Assembly: GCA_020721445.1 (NCBI GenBank)
Contig: DYMU01000004.1
Span: 112,200 to 176,199 of the forward strand
Source of the DNA: Gemmobacter nectariphilus
GTDB taxonomy: Bacteria > Pseudomonadota > Alphaproteobacteria > Rhodobacterales > Rhodobacteraceae
Direction: 5' to 3'
Length of the DNA stretch: 64,000 nucleotides
Shown here: one piece after another, positions 19,648 through 31,255 of the stretch
Layout of the letters: every line of letters begins with the position of its first letter
Position numbering within the stretch: the first letter of the stretch is position 1
Translations under genes and position numbers: made by a program
The notes under the pieces: model-generated
The model's database searches: none
Told to the model about the DNA's origin: nothing
Seen by the model: only the letters and a program-made list of their open reading frames with translations

Positions 19648-19881
19648 ATGGCCGCCGACAAACAGAATTTGCAGGATGCCTTTCTGAACCATGTTCGGAA
19701 GGCGAAGGTTCCTGTGACGATCTTCCTGATCAACGGGGTAAAGCTGCAAGGCGTCATCACGTGGTTTGACAATTTTTGCGTGCTGCTGCGCCGGGACGGT
19801 CAGTCGCAACTTGTCTACAAGCACGCGATTTCCACGATCATGCCGGGCGCCCCGATCAACCTTTATGAAGGTGAAGACTGA
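19648..19881 (+). CDS. hfq: RNA chaperone Hfq
   Basis: A 77-aa Sm-fold RNA chaperone that forms hexamers and pairs small RNAs with mRNAs. The Sm1 and Sm2 motifs are intact ([18 protein letters not shown] and [11 protein letters not shown]). The short C-terminus ([10 protein letters not shown]) is typical of alphaproteobacterial Hfq. ATG 19648 is the family start; the track start 19573 adds 25 unrelated residues. An AAGGTGA stretch near the 3' end could serve as a ribosome-binding site for hflX, which follows. Confidence 0.95.
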   Translation: MAADKQNLQDAFLNHVRKAKVPVTIFLINGVKLQGVITWFDNFCVLLRRDGQSQLVYKHAISTIMPGAPINLYEGED

Positions 19882-19964
19882 TTTCCGATTTACCGGACGA
19901 CGAAGACGACGATTTCTGGCCCGATGATGGCGGGATCGCTGCCTATGAAAGCGAAGGCCCGGCC

Positions 19965-21230
19965 ATGCGGGCTTTCGTGCTGCATCCCGATGTAAAATCG
20001 CAGCCCCGTCGCCGCCTGCCCGAACATGGGCTGGCCGAAGCGGTCAGCCTTGCCGCAGCCCTTCCGGCGATGGAGGTGGTGGGGGCCGAGGTGGTCCGCC
20101 TGCCGCGCCTGCACCCCGGCATGCTGTTCGGCTCGGGCAAGGTCGACGAGCTGAAGGCGCGCTTTGCCGCGGCAGACGTGGGGCTGGTGCTGGTCGATGG
20201 CCCGGTGTCGCCGGTGCAGCAGCGCAACCTGGAAAAGGAATGGGGCGTCAAGCTCTTGGACCGGACCGGGCTGATCCTCGAGATCTTCGCGGACCGCGCC
20301 CGCACCCGCGAAGGCGTGTTGCAGGTCGAACTGGCAGCGCTGTCCTTTCAGCGCACACGGCTGGTCCGGGCCTGGACCCACCTTGAACGGCAGCGCGGCG
20401 GCTTTGGCTTTGTCGGCGGCCCCGGCGAGACCCAGATCGAGGCCGACCGCAGGGCGATCGACGATCAGGTGATCCGGCTCAAGCGCCAGCTTGCCAAGGT
20501 GGTCAAGACCCGCGAGTTGCACCGCGCCGCACGCAAGAAGGTACCGTTCCCGATCGTGGCACTGGTCGGCTATACCAACGCCGGCAAATCGACGCTGTTC
20601 AACCGGATCACCGGAGCCGATGTGCTGGCCCAAGACATGCTGTTTGCCACGCTGGACCCGACGATGCGCGGCGTCACGCTGCCCGCACAGGGCAACGGGG
20701 TCGGGCGCAAGATCATTGTCTCCGACACCGTGGGCTTCATCAGCGACCTGCCCACCCAGCTGGTCGCCGCCTTTCGCGCCACGCTGGAAGAGGTGCTGTC
20801 GGCCGATTTGATCTTGCACATCCGCGACATCGCCCATCCCGAAAGCGCCGAACAGGCCGCCGATGTCGCCGATACCCTGACCACGCTGGGCCTGAACCGA
20901 TCCGTGCCGATGCTGGAGGTGTGGAACAAGCTTGATCTTGTCGAAGGTGCATCACGCGACGCCCTTGATCAGCAAGCCGCCCAACGCGACGATGTTCTGG
21001 CCGTCTCGGCCCTGACCGGCGAAGGCGTCGATGCCTTGCTGGATCGGGTGTCGGCGGTGTTTGACGAAGCCACCTCGGACTGCCGGATCACGCTGCCGTT
21101 CAGTGATGGCAAACGCCACGCCTGGTTGCATGAACAGGGCGTGGTCGCTGCCGAACAGCAGACCGAGGATGGCTGGGCGCTGACTGTCCGCTGGACGGCA
21201 CGACAGGAAAAACGCTACCGCGACCTCTGA
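19965..21230 (+). CDS. hflX: ribosome-associated GTPase HflX
   Basis: A 421-aa GTPase that splits or rescues ribosomes under stress. The N-terminal HflX domain is followed by the G domain with G1 GYTNAGKSTL, G3 DTVGF and G4 NKLD, and a short C-terminal segment. ATG 19965 has GAAGG 7 bases upstream. The frame, however, stays open for 28 codons before it, back to the hfq stop, with an acidic sequence (DDEDDDFWPDD) and no canonical start codon; see findings. The hfq-hflX pairing is conserved across proteobacteria. Confidence 0.92.
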   Translation: MRAFVLHPDVKSQPRRRLPEHGLAEAVSLAAALPAMEVVGAEVVRLPRLHPGMLFGSGKVDELKARFAAADVGLVLVDGPVSPVQQRNLEKEWGVKLLDRTGLILEIFADRARTREGVLQVELAALSFQRTRLVRAWTHLERQRGGFGFVGGPGETQIEADRRAIDDQVIRLKRQLAKVVKTRELHRAARKKVPFPIVALVGYTNAGKSTLFNRITGADVLAQDMLFATLDPTMRGVTLPAQGNGVGRKIIVSDTVGFISDLPTQLVAAFRATLEEVLSADLILHIRDIAHPESAEQAADVADTLTTLGLNRSVPMLEVWNKLDLVEGASRDALDQQAAQRDDVLAVSALTGEGVDALLDRVSAVFDEATSDCRITLPFSDGKRHAWLHEQGVVAAEQQTEDGWALTVRWTARQEKRYRDL

Positions 21231-21257
21231 TCCGCGCGCCTTGCGCCAGCCTTGCCT

Positions 21258-22934
<1,677 letters not shown>

Positions 22935-23144
22935 TGCTTTGGCAGGGCGACCGGTGGCCAGACAAGCGCGGCTTTTGCTTCGGTTTGGGCGCGCAATCCC
23001 CGCTTCGCAGCCGGGCGGGCAGTCATTTCAAGGGGGCGATCTGATGGGCGGACGATCCGGCTGTCATGGTATCGGCGGGGCTGACATCAACGCTGCCTGC
23101 CCACCATCCTTGCCGAGGTGCGGCCCGCAGCGATGGTGCCTTGC

Positions 23145-24299
23145 ATGACCCCGGCGGCCCGACTGTCCGCCGCGATCACCGTTCTGGACGGCATCTTGGC
23201 CGGCGATAGCGCTGAGCGCGCGCTGACCAATTGGGGCCGCGCCAGCCGCTTTGCCGGTTCGGGCGATCGGGCGGCGGTGCGCGATCTGGTGTTTGATGCG
23301 CTGCGGTGCCGCCGGTCGTTTGCCGCGCTTGGTGGCGCAATGACCGGGCGCGGCCTTGTGCTGGGCGGCCTGCGTGCGGCGGGCACCGATCCGGCGCTGC
23401 TGTTCACCGGCGACGGCCATGCACCGGGCCCGCTGACACCGCAGGATCAGGGCCACACGCCGCAGGGGGCCGAGGCGCTTGATCTGCCCGACTGGCTGGT
23501 GCCGGACCTGAGCCTGTCGCTGGGCGCGGACCTTGCGGCCGTGGCACAGGCGATGCAGCATCGTGCGCCGGTCTTCTTGCGCGTGAACATTGCCCGCATC
23601 ACCGGGCCTGCGGCGATTGCCGCCTTGCAGGCCGAGGGCATAACGGCGCATCCGCATGCCTTGGCCGACACCGCGCTGGAGGTGACGCAAGGCGCGCGCA
23701 AGATCCAAAGCAGCCAGGCCTATCTGACCGGGTTGGTCGAGTTGCAAGATGCCGCGTCGCAGGCGGTGGTGGCGCGGCTGCCGCTGCGCGAGGACATGCG
23801 GGTGCTGGACTATTGCGCCGGGGGCGGCGGCAAGACGCTGGCGATGGCGGCGCGCGCGCAGCTGCACCTGTTTGCCCATGACGCCAACCCCGCCCGCCTG
23901 CGCGATCTGCCGCCCCGTGCCGCGCGGGCCGGCGTGCAGGTCAGCCTGACCGACAGCCCGGCGGCTGGCCACTATGATCTGGTGCTTGCCGATGCGCCCT
24001 GTTCCGGTTCGGGCAGTTGGCGGCGCGATCCGCAGGGCAAATGGGCGCTGACGCCGGAAAAACTGGCCCAGACCCTTGCCCTGCAAGACCTGATCCTGGA
24101 CCGGATTGCCCCGCTGGTGGCCCCGGGTGGCGTGCTGGCCTATGCCACCTGTTCGCTGCTGGAGGTTGAAAACGGCGGCCGTATCGCCGGATTTCTGGCC
24201 CGCTGGCCCGGATGGCAGCAAACCGATCAGTTGCGTCTGACGCCGCTTTCCGGTGGGGACGGTTTCTTTCTTGCCCTGTTGACGCAAAAGACCGGCTGA
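23145..24299 (+). CDS. RsmB/Sun-family 16S rRNA (cytosine-C5) methyltransferase
   Basis: A 384-aa SAM-dependent RNA m5C methyltransferase. The catalytic DAPCSGSG and the general-base/release motif ATCSLLEVEN place it in the RsmB/RsmF (NOP2/Sun) family, and DYCAGGGGKT is the SAM motif I. ATG 23145 overlaps a tiny upstream ORF; the track start (GTG 23118) is nine codons earlier and also possible. The 210 bases between guaB and this gene hold two short ORFs linked by TGATG overlaps. The target position, C967 or another, cannot be fixed by eye. Confidence 0.88.
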   Translation: MTPAARLSAAITVLDGILAGDSAERALTNWGRASRFAGSGDRAAVRDLVFDALRCRRSFAALGGAMTGRGLVLGGLRAAGTDPALLFTGDGHAPGPLTPQDQGHTPQGAEALDLPDWLVPDLSLSLGADLAAVAQAMQHRAPVFLRVNIARITGPAAIAALQAEGITAHPHALADTALEVTQGARKIQSSQAYLTGLVELQDAASQAVVARLPLREDMRVLDYCAGGGGKTLAMAARAQLHLFAHDANPARLRDLPPRAARAGVQVSLTDSPAAGHYDLVLADAPCSGSGSWRRDPQGKWALTPEKLAQTLALQDLILDRIAPLVAPGGVLAYATCSLLEVENGGRIAGFLARWPGWQQTDQLRLTPLSGGDGFFLALLTQKTG

Positions 24300-24341
24300 C
24301 CTAAACACGCCTAGGTTGTAATCGGTCTGGCCAGGACGCCA

Positions 24342-24357
24342 TTAAGGTCAGATTAAC
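24342..24357 (+). promoter_or_regulatory. CtrA-type box upstream of cckA
   Basis: A perfect TTAA-N7-TTAAC (TTAA-ggtcaga-TTAAC), the published full-site consensus for the response regulator CtrA, lies 8 to 23 bases before the annotated cckA start. CckA is the kinase that feeds CtrA, so this suggests feedback. The sequence match is direct; binding is inference. Confidence 0.6.
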
Positions 24358-24364
24358 GATTTAC

Positions 24365-26713
24365 GTGCTTTCTGGCAGCAGAGCAACTTTTGGGGGTGCA
24401 CAGGGCGTGCTGGCGGGGCTTCAAGGTACATCCGAAGTGGTGGAAATCGCGCGCAGCCTTGCGGGGCGCGCCCGGTTCCTGCTGGCAGGGGCCTTGGCCG
24501 CCCTTGCGGTTTTCGCACTGTCTGCGCAGCCGTCGTGGCGGTTGGCGGCCCTTGTGGTTGCGGTCACGCTGGCGGGTCTGGTGCTGGTGCTGTGGGGCAT
24601 CGTCCGCGCCGCCGACTGGGCAGACCGGCGGGCGCTGCGGTCGGTGGCAAAGCTGGTCGGTCACGACGCAACGCCGTGTTTCACCACCGATGCCATGGGT
24701 CAGATCCAGTTTCGCAATACCGCGGCACAGGCGCGGTTTGGCCCTGCCTCGGCCACCCTGATCGCCGCCTTGCAAGACCACTTTGCCAGCCCGGCATCGG
24801 TGCTTTATCGTCTGCAATCGCGGGCAGATGCCGTCGGGGCCGCGCGCGAAGATGTGGTCACCCGGCGCGGCCATTCGCGGCTGTCGGTGCATCGCATTGC
24901 CAAGACGCAGTTCCTGTGGCGTCTGGAAGAATTCGTTGATCGCCCGCTGTCGGGGCGCGGCGCCGAAGGGCTAAGCCTGCCGATGCTGATTGCCAACAAG
25001 CAAGGCGTGATCCTGTTCACCAACGAAGCCATGCGTCGTCTGCTGGGCGGGCGGCCGAAACGGCTGGATCGCGTGTTCACCTCGCTTAACCCGCGCAATG
25101 GCGAAGAACTGGATGTCGCATGCCAGACCGGCCCGGTACGTGCCATTCTTGCCGAAATCTCTGGCCCGGGGGAACGGCGCGAGATCTATTTGCTGCCGGT
25201 ACCCCGGCGCGACGGTGCAGACCAGATCATGGCCGATTTTGAACATGTGCCGGTGGCGCTGTTGCGCTTTGCCGCCGATGGCACGCTGCTGGTGGCCAAC
25301 CGCGCCGGGCGTGAGGTTCTGGGCCTCAGCGCCAAGGGCCATTACATGTTTCACGATCTTTACGAAGGGTTGGGACGGTCGGTGCTGGACTGGCTGGGCG
25401 ACGTGGTGACCGAACGTCTTTCCCATGGCTCGGAAGTGTTGCGCGCGCGTCAGGGCCAGCCGGATGCTTTCCATCAGGTCACCTTGCGCCGCATCGTCGA
25501 TCAGGGGCGTGCCGGGGTCTTGGCCGTGGTGCAGGATGCAACCGCGCTCAAGCGGCTGGAAGCGCAATTCGTGCAAAGCCAGAAGATGCAGGCCATCGGC
25601 CAGTTGGCTGGCGGAATAGCCCATGATTTCAACAACCTGTTGACGGCCATCACCGGCCATTGTGATCTGTTGCTGCTGCGCCACGTGCAAGAGGACAAGG
25701 ATTTCGCCGACCTTGTTCAGATCAACCAGAACGCCAATCGCGCGGCCGCCCTTGTGTCGCAACTGCTGGCATTTTCCCGCAAGCAGACGCTGAAGCCCGA
25801 AAGGATTGACTTGCAAGAGGTGCTGGGCGACATGACGCATCTTCTGAATCGGCTGGTGGGCGAAAAGGTGCGCCTGCGCCTGTCGCATGCGCCTGACCTT
25901 GGTCCCATCCGTGCCGACAAGCGGCAGTTGGAACAGGTGTTGATGAACCTGGTGGTCAATGCGCGCGATGCGATGACGGAAGGTGGAGTCATCCGGGTTG
26001 AGACCGAGGCGCTGACCTTGCTGGAAGACCTGCGCCGCGACCGGGCGGTTGTGCCCGCTGGCAGCTATGCGGTGATACGCGTCACCGATACCGGATGTGG
26101 CATCCCGCCCGAACGCTTGGACAAGATATTCGAGCCGTTCTACACCACCAAGCGCCCGGGGGAAGGCACGGGCCTGGGGCTTTCCACCGTATACGGCATC
26201 GTCAAGCAATCCGGCGGCTTCATCTTTGTCGATTCGGCAGTAGATGAAGGCACTGTGTTCCATCTGTATTTCCCCAGCCATGCGCAGCACGACGAAGACC
26301 GGGCAAGCCTGCCGCCCGAACCCGCCCGCAAGATCGTTTTGCGCCAAGGGGAAGGCGTCGTGCTTCTGGTCGAGGATGAGGCCCCGGTCCGCGCCTTTGC
26401 CAGCCGCGCGCTGCGCTTGCGGGGCTATACGGTGCTGGAAGCGGATTGCGCCGAAGCGGCGTTGCGCCTGCTCGAAGACCCCGGCCTTGAGATTGATGTC
26501 TTTGTGACCGACGTCGTCATGCCCGGGATGGATGGCCCAAGCTGGGTGAAACAGGCCCGCGAACGGCGGCCAGATGTGCGCGTCGTCTTCATGTCCGGAT
26601 ATTCCGAGGACTGCCTGCAAGAAGAACAGGGCCGGTTGCCGAATGCGGTCTTCCTGGCAAAACCGTTCTCTCTCAATGAACTGGCCATCACCGTTCAGGG
26701 GCAGTTGCATTAG
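24365..26713 (+). CDS. cckA: hybrid sensor histidine kinase CckA
   Basis: A 782-aa hybrid kinase of the CckA-ChpT-CtrA phosphorelay. In order: two transmembrane helices (about 40-80), PAS-like regions, the H-box with HDFNNLLTAITGHC (near 420), an HATPase domain (GTGLGLSTVYGIV) and a C-terminal receiver (VLLVEDEAPVRAFASRAL; phospho-Asp in TDVVMPGMDG). The HDFNN box and the receiver fusion are hallmarks of CckA. The start is uncertain: the track GTG 24365 lies just behind the CtrA box with no clear ribosome-binding site, and in-frame GTGs at 24407 or 24437 would suit a transcript starting after the box. Confidence 0.9.
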   Translation: MLSGSRATFGGAQGVLAGLQGTSEVVEIARSLAGRARFLLAGALAALAVFALSAQPSWRLAALVVAVTLAGLVLVLWGIVRAADWADRRALRSVAKLVGHDATPCFTTDAMGQIQFRNTAAQARFGPASATLIAALQDHFASPASVLYRLQSRADAVGAAREDVVTRRGHSRLSVHRIAKTQFLWRLEEFVDRPLSGRGAEGLSLPMLIANKQGVILFTNEAMRRLLGGRPKRLDRVFTSLNPRNGEELDVACQTGPVRAILAEISGPGERREIYLLPVPRRDGADQIMADFEHVPVALLRFAADGTLLVANRAGREVLGLSAKGHYMFHDLYEGLGRSVLDWLGDVVTERLSHGSEVLRARQGQPDAFHQVTLRRIVDQGRAGVLAVVQDATALKRLEAQFVQSQKMQAIGQLAGGIAHDFNNLLTAITGHCDLLLLRHVQEDKDFADLVQINQNANRAAALVSQLLAFSRKQTLKPERIDLQEVLGDMTHLLNRLVGEKVRLRLSHAPDLGPIRADKRQLEQVLMNLVVNARDAMTEGGVIRVETEALTLLEDLRRDRAVVPAGSYAVIRVTDTGCGIPPERLDKIFEPFYTTKRPGEGTGLGLSTVYGIVKQSGGFIFVDSAVDEGTVFHLYFPSHAQHDEDRASLPPEPARKIVLRQGEGVVLLVEDEAPVRAFASRALRLRGYTVLEADCAEAALRLLEDPGLEIDVFVTDVVMPGMDGPSWVKQARERRPDVRVVFMSGYSEDCLQEEQGRLPNAVFLAKPFSLNELAITVQGQLH

Positions 26714-26881
26714 CGCAACGCAGGTCAGATTGACCGACGGCAAGGCATCACCGTCACGTCCCGTCTGACGCAGCACGCGCGCCTTGCCGACCGGCGTAAA
26801 CCATCCCTTAACCAATATGTGAAAATCCTGATCTGGTGAGAATATGCTTGAAATGTTCCTCTTTTATTCTCATAAGAGAAA

Positions 26882-26896
26882 GAACACTTGGGGAAC
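26882..26896 (+). promoter_or_regulatory. SOS box (LexA operator) of recA
   Basis: GAAC-acttggg-GAAC is an exact match to the alphaproteobacterial LexA site GAAC-N7-GAAC. It lies 48 bases before the recA start. A weaker GTTC-N7-ATTC sits just upstream at 26855-26869. Known SOS sites of this form control recA in Rhodobacter and rhizobia. Confidence 0.8.
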
Positions 26897-26943
26897 AAGC
26901 GCAATGATTGCCGCTGAACCGCGGCTGTGAAATAAGGAGCGGG

Positions 26944-28026
26944 ATGATGGCGGTGGCGAACCTCCTCGATTTGAACGGGAAGCGCGAAATGGACAAGTCA
27001 AAGGCGCTCGAAAGCGCTCTGGCACAGATCGAACGGCAGTTCGGCAAGGGCTCGATCATGCGTCTGGGCGCCAACAGCCCGGCGATGGATATCGAGGCAA
27101 CATCGACAGGCTCGCTTGGCCTTGATATCGCCTTGGGGATCGGGGGCCTGCCAAAGGGTCGGATCATCGAGATTTACGGCCCCGAAAGCTCGGGCAAGAC
27201 CACGCTGACGCTGCATGTGGTGGCCGAAGAGCAGAAAAAAGGCGGCGTCTGCGCCTTTGTCGATGCCGAACACGCGCTTGATCCGCAATATGCCAAGAAA
27301 CTGGGCGTTAATCTGGATGAATTGCTGATCAGCCAGCCCGATACCGGCGAACAGGCACTGGAAATCGTCGACACCCTGGTGCGATCGGGCGCGGTCAGCC
27401 TTGTGGTTGTCGATTCGGTGGCGGCGCTGACCCCAAAGGCCGAGCTTGAAGGCGACATGGGCGACATGCAGATGGGCAGCCAGGCCCGCCTGATGAGCCA
27501 GGCCATGCGCAAGCTGACCGCCAGCATTGGCCGCAGCAATTGCATGGTGATCTTCATCAACCAGATCCGCATGAAGATCGGGGTGATGTTCGGCAGCCCG
27601 GAAACCACCACCGGCGGCAACGCGCTGAAGTTTTATGCCAGCGTGCGGCTTGATATCCGCCGGATCGGCTCGATCAAGGAAAAGGACGACGTCGTGGGCA
27701 ACTCGACCCGCGTCAAGGTGGTGAAGAACAAGGTGGCCCCGCCGTTCAAGCAGGTCGAATTCGACATCATGTATGGCGAAGGCATCTCGAAAACCGGTGA
27801 GTTGATTGATATCGGCGTCAAGGCCGGTGTGGTCGAAAAATCCGGCTCGTGGTATTCTTATGGCGATGAGCGGATCGGGCAGGGGCGCGAAAATGCCAAG
27901 CTGTTCCTGAAGTCCAACCCCACCATCGCCAATGAAATCGAGGACAAGATCCGCGCGGCCAATGGGCTGGACTTTCACATGGCCGAAGGTGACGCCACCG
28001 CCGAAGACGATGTGATGGACACCTGA
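26944..28026 (+). CDS. recA: recombinase RecA
   Basis: DNA strand-exchange protein and co-protease for LexA. The 360-aa length is normal. Walker A (GPESSGKTT), the L1 region ([19 protein letters not shown]) and the L2 region ([20 protein letters not shown]) are intact, and the acidic C-terminus ends in [14 protein letters not shown] 26944 follows AAGGAG by four bases; the track start 26908 lies ahead of the ribosome-binding site. It is controlled by the SOS box upstream, and a strong hairpin follows the gene. Confidence 0.97.
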   Translation: MMAVANLLDLNGKREMDKSKALESALAQIERQFGKGSIMRLGANSPAMDIEATSTGSLGLDIALGIGGLPKGRIIEIYGPESSGKTTLTLHVVAEEQKKGGVCAFVDAEHALDPQYAKKLGVNLDELLISQPDTGEQALEIVDTLVRSGAVSLVVVDSVAALTPKAELEGDMGDMQMGSQARLMSQAMRKLTASIGRSNCMVIFINQIRMKIGVMFGSPETTTGGNALKFYASVRLDIRRIGSIKEKDDVVGNSTRVKVVKNKVAPPFKQVEFDIMYGEGISKTGELIDIGVKAGVVEKSGSWYSYGDERIGQGRENAKLFLKSNPTIANEIEDKIRAANGLDFHMAEGDATAEDDVMDT

Positions 28027-28045
28027 CGGACCGGGAGGCGGGAAA

Positions 28046-28076
28046 GCGCGGGCCGGGCACACCCCGGCCCGCTTTT
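28046..28076 (+). terminator. rho-independent terminator after recA
   Basis: A 9-bp GC stem (CGGGCCGGG, 28049-28057, with CCCGGCCCG, 28063-28071) with a five-base loop is followed by C and TTTT. It lies 20 bases after the recA stop. Confidence 0.8.
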
Positions 28077-28172
28077 CAGGGGCCGCCTCTACCCCCGGTG
28101 GACAGGGGCAGCGCACAAGGGTAAACGGTGGGCAAACCCGCTGAACCTCTGAGCCGAAGGGCCTTTATCACC

Positions 28173-30827
28173 ATGGCGTCGCTGAACGATATCCGCTCGA
28201 CCTTCCTCGATTTCTTTGCCCGCAACGGCCACAAGGTTGTGGACTCGTCGCCGCTTGTGCCGCGCAATGATCCGACGCTGATGTTTGCCAATTCGGGCAT
28301 GGTGCAATTCAAGAACCTGTTCACCGGGTTGGAGACGCGCGATTACACCCGTGCCACCACCGCGCAGAAATGCGTCCGCGCCGGTGGCAAGCACAACGAT
28401 CTGGACAATGTGGGCTATACCGCGCGGCACCACACGTTTTTCGAGATGCTGGGCAACTTCAGTTTCGGAGATTACTTCAAGGCCGAAGCCATTGCCTTTG
28501 CCTGGGAGTTGCTGACCAAGGATTTCGGTCTGGACCGCTCGAAACTGCTGGTCACGGTCTATCACACCGATGATGAGGCGGCCGAGATCTGGAAAAAGGT
28601 GGCCGGTTTTGATGACAGCAAGGTCATCCGCATCCCCACCGATGACAATTTCTGGCGGATGGGCCCGACCGGCCCCTGTGGCCCCTGCACCGAGATTTTC
28701 TATGACCATGGCGACCATATCTGGGGTGGCCCGCCCGGCAGCGCAGAGGAAGATGGCGACCGGTTCATCGAGATCTGGAACAACGTCTTCATGCAGAATG
28801 AACAGTTTGCCGACGGCACGCTGCGGCCGCTGGACATGCAGTCGATCGACACCGGCATGGGGCTGGAGCGTATTGGCGCGCTGCTGCAAGGCAAGCACGA
28901 CAATTACGACACCGACCTGATGCGCAGCCTGATCGAGGCCTCGGCCAATGCCACCAGCAGTGATCCCGATGGCCCCGGCAAGACCCATCATCGGGTCATC
29001 GCCGACCATTTGCGGTCCACCAGTTTCCTGATTGCCGACGGGGTGATGCCCAGCAATGAGGGTCGCGGCTATGTGCTGCGCCGGATCATGCGCCGTGCGA
29101 TGCGCCACGCGCATATGCTGGGGTCGCAAGACCCGGTGATGTTCAAGCTGGTGCCCGCGTTGGTGCGGCAGATGGGGGCGGCTTACCCCGAGTTGCAACG
29201 GGCCCACTCTTTGATCGAAGAGACGTTGAAGCTGGAGGAAACCCGCTTCAAGACCACGCTGGATCGGGGCTTGCGGCTGCTGGATGACGAGTTGGATGAC
29301 TTGCCCGAAGGCGCAGACCTGCCCGGCGCGGCGGCGTTCCGGCTGTATGATACCTATGGCTTCCCGCTGGACCTGACGCAGGATGCGCTGCGCGAACGCG
29401 GGCGCGCCGTCGATGTGGCGGGGTTTGACGCGGCGATGGCCGAGCAAAAGGCCAAGGCGCGGGCGGCATGGTCAGGCACGGGTGAAGCCGCCGACAGCCG
29501 GATCTGGTTCGAGATTGACGAAGAGCATGGCGTGACCGAGTTTCTGGGCTATGACACCGAAACCGCCGAAGGGGTGATCAATGCCCTGGTGCGTGACGGC
29601 GTGGCCATTGCCTCGGCCTCGGAAGGTGAGGCGGTGCAGATCGTCGTCAACCAGACGCCGTTTTATGCCGAATCGGGCGGGCAGGTGGGCGATACCGGCC
29701 TGATCCGCACCGCCACCGGCATGGCCGAGGTCACCGATACCCGCAAATCGGCGGGTGTGTTCCTGCACATCGCGCGGGTGATTGAGGGCAGCATCACCAA
29801 AGGCCAGCCCGCCAAGCTGGAGGTCGGTCATTCGCGCCGTCGCCAGATCCGCGCCAACCACTCGGCCACCCACCTGCTGCACGAGGCGTTGCGCCGCGCG
29901 CTGGGGGACCACGTCGCGCAAAAGGGCAGCCTGAACGCGCCGGACCGTCTGCGCTTTGACTTCAGCCACAACGCAGCCCTTTCCGCCGACGAGATCGGGC
30001 AGGTTGAAGTCGAGGTGAATGACTACATCCGCCAGAACAGCCCTGTCGAAACCCGTATCATGACCCCCGATGATGCCCGTGCCATTGGCGCGCAGGCGCT
30101 CTTTGGCGAGAAATACGGCGATGAGGTGCGCGTGGTGTCGATGGGCGTGCTGGAGGGCAGCGCCAAGGGGGCCGAGGGCAACACTTATAGTCTGGAGTTG
30201 TGCGGCGGCACCCATGTGGCACGCACCGGCGATATCGGGGCGTTCGTGCTGACCGCCGAGTCGGCCTCGTCGGCGGGCGTGCGTCGGATCGAGGCGCTGA
30301 CCGGGCAGGCGGCCTTGGCCGAATTGCGCCGGCGCGACAGACTGCTTGCCGAGGTGGAAGGCCTGCTGAAAGTGGGAGAGGCCGAGACGATTGCCCGCCT
30401 GCGCGCCGTGCTGGACGAACGTCGCGCCTTGCAAAACGAGGTCACCCAATTGCGCCGCGATCTGGCGATGGGGGGCAAGTCGGGCGGGGCCGAGGCCAAG
30501 ACAATCAATGGCTTGCAGTTCATTGCTCAGGTGCTTTCGGGCGTTTCGGGCAAGGATCTTCCGGCGATGATAGACGAGTTGAAGGCAAAGCTTGGCTCGG
30601 GGGCCGTGCTGCTGATCGCCGATACGGGCGGCAAGCCCGCGGTGGCCGCAGGCGTCACGGCAGACCTGACCGCGCGCCTGTCAGCGGTGGCGCTGGTCAA
30701 GGCCGCGGCCGAGGCGATGGGTGGCAAGGGCGGCGGCGGCCGGCCAGACATGGCGCAGGCTGGCGGCGCCGATATTGCCCAGGCTGACGCGGCGATTGCT
30801 GCCGCCGAAGCTGTGATCGGGGGATAG
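28173..30827 (+). CDS. alaS: alanyl-tRNA synthetase
   Basis: An 884-aa class II synthetase. The aminoacylation core begins with [15 protein letters not shown], the usual family N-terminus, which fixes ATG 28173 over the track GTG 28128. The editing domain has the zinc motifs [10 protein letters not shown] and CGGTH, and the C-Ala oligomerisation domain is present at the end ([20 protein letters not shown]). The downstream DUF1330 gene begins three bases after the stop and is likely co-transcribed. Confidence 0.96.
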   Translation: MASLNDIRSTFLDFFARNGHKVVDSSPLVPRNDPTLMFANSGMVQFKNLFTGLETRDYTRATTAQKCVRAGGKHNDLDNVGYTARHHTFFEMLGNFSFGDYFKAEAIAFAWELLTKDFGLDRSKLLVTVYHTDDEAAEIWKKVAGFDDSKVIRIPTDDNFWRMGPTGPCGPCTEIFYDHGDHIWGGPPGSAEEDGDRFIEIWNNVFMQNEQFADGTLRPLDMQSIDTGMGLERIGALLQGKHDNYDTDLMRSLIEASANATSSDPDGPGKTHHRVIADHLRSTSFLIADGVMPSNEGRGYVLRRIMRRAMRHAHMLGSQDPVMFKLVPALVRQMGAAYPELQRAHSLIEETLKLEETRFKTTLDRGLRLLDDELDDLPEGADLPGAAAFRLYDTYGFPLDLTQDALRERGRAVDVAGFDAAMAEQKAKARAAWSGTGEAADSRIWFEIDEEHGVTEFLGYDTETAEGVINALVRDGVAIASASEGEAVQIVVNQTPFYAESGGQVGDTGLIRTATGMAEVTDTRKSAGVFLHIARVIEGSITKGQPAKLEVGHSRRRQIRANHSATHLLHEALRRALGDHVAQKGSLNAPDRLRFDFSHNAALSADEIGQVEVEVNDYIRQNSPVETRIMTPDDARAIGAQALFGEKYGDEVRVVSMGVLEGSAKGAEGNTYSLELCGGTHVARTGDIGAFVLTAESASSAGVRRIEALTGQAALAELRRRDRLLAEVEGLLKVGEAETIARLRAVLDERRALQNEVTQLRRDLAMGGKSGGAEAKTINGLQFIAQVLSGVSGKDLPAMIDELKAKLGSGAVLLIADTGGKPAVAAGVTADLTARLSAVALVKAAAEAMGGKGGGGRPDMAQAGGADIAQADAAIAAAEAVIGG

Positions 30828-30830
30828 ATC

Positions 30831-31121
30831 ATGCCAACCGCCTTGTGGATTGCCCATGTCGAGGTGACCGACCCCGATGCCTACGCCACCTATGCCCGCG
30901 GTGCGGGGCCGGCGATTGCCGCGCATGGCGGGGTGTTTCTGGCCCGGGGTGGCCGATACGTCCAACTGGAAGGCCGCGACCGCGCCCGCAATGTGGTGGC
31001 ACGCTTTCCCAGCCTTGAGGCAGCGGTTGCCTGCTACAACAGCGCCGACTATCAGGCGGCCTTGGCGCATGCCAAGGGGGCCTCGGTCCGCGATCTGGTG
31101 GTGGTCGAGGAAATCGGCTGA
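30831..31121 (+). CDS. DUF1330 family protein
   Basis: A 96-aa dimeric ferredoxin-fold-like protein of the DUF1330 family. The N-terminal MPTALWIAHVEVTDPDAYATY and the central RFPSLEAAVACYNSADYQAAL are characteristic. Family members have no established reaction. It starts three bases after alaS and is followed by a strong terminator, so it is the last gene of that transcript. Confidence 0.85.
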   Translation: MPTALWIAHVEVTDPDAYATYARGAGPAIAAHGGVFLARGGRYVQLEGRDRARNVVARFPSLEAAVACYNSADYQAALAHAKGASVRDLVVVEEIG

Positions 31122-31152
31122 TTATTTCAGCACAGTGACGCTGTTATTGCGC

Positions 31153-31188
31153 AGGCCTGTCGTAACATATTTACGACAGGCCTTTTTT
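31153..31188 (+). terminator. rho-independent terminator after the alaS operon
   Basis: A perfect 13-bp stem (AGGCCTGTCGTAA with TTACGACAGGCCT) and five-base loop CATAT run into a T tract. It lies 30 bases after the DUF1330 stop. Confidence 0.92.
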
Positions 31189-31255
31189 GCGCGATATATG
31201 AAGGCGTAACACCTTGGGACAGTATCATGTTTTTCATCGCCGCAGGGGCACGCTG

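Noticed and set aside
17732-19648. 638-aa minus-strand ORF opposite trkA-trkH
   Set aside because: Shadow frame of high-GC coding DNA; low-complexity His/Gln/Arg composition and no domain.
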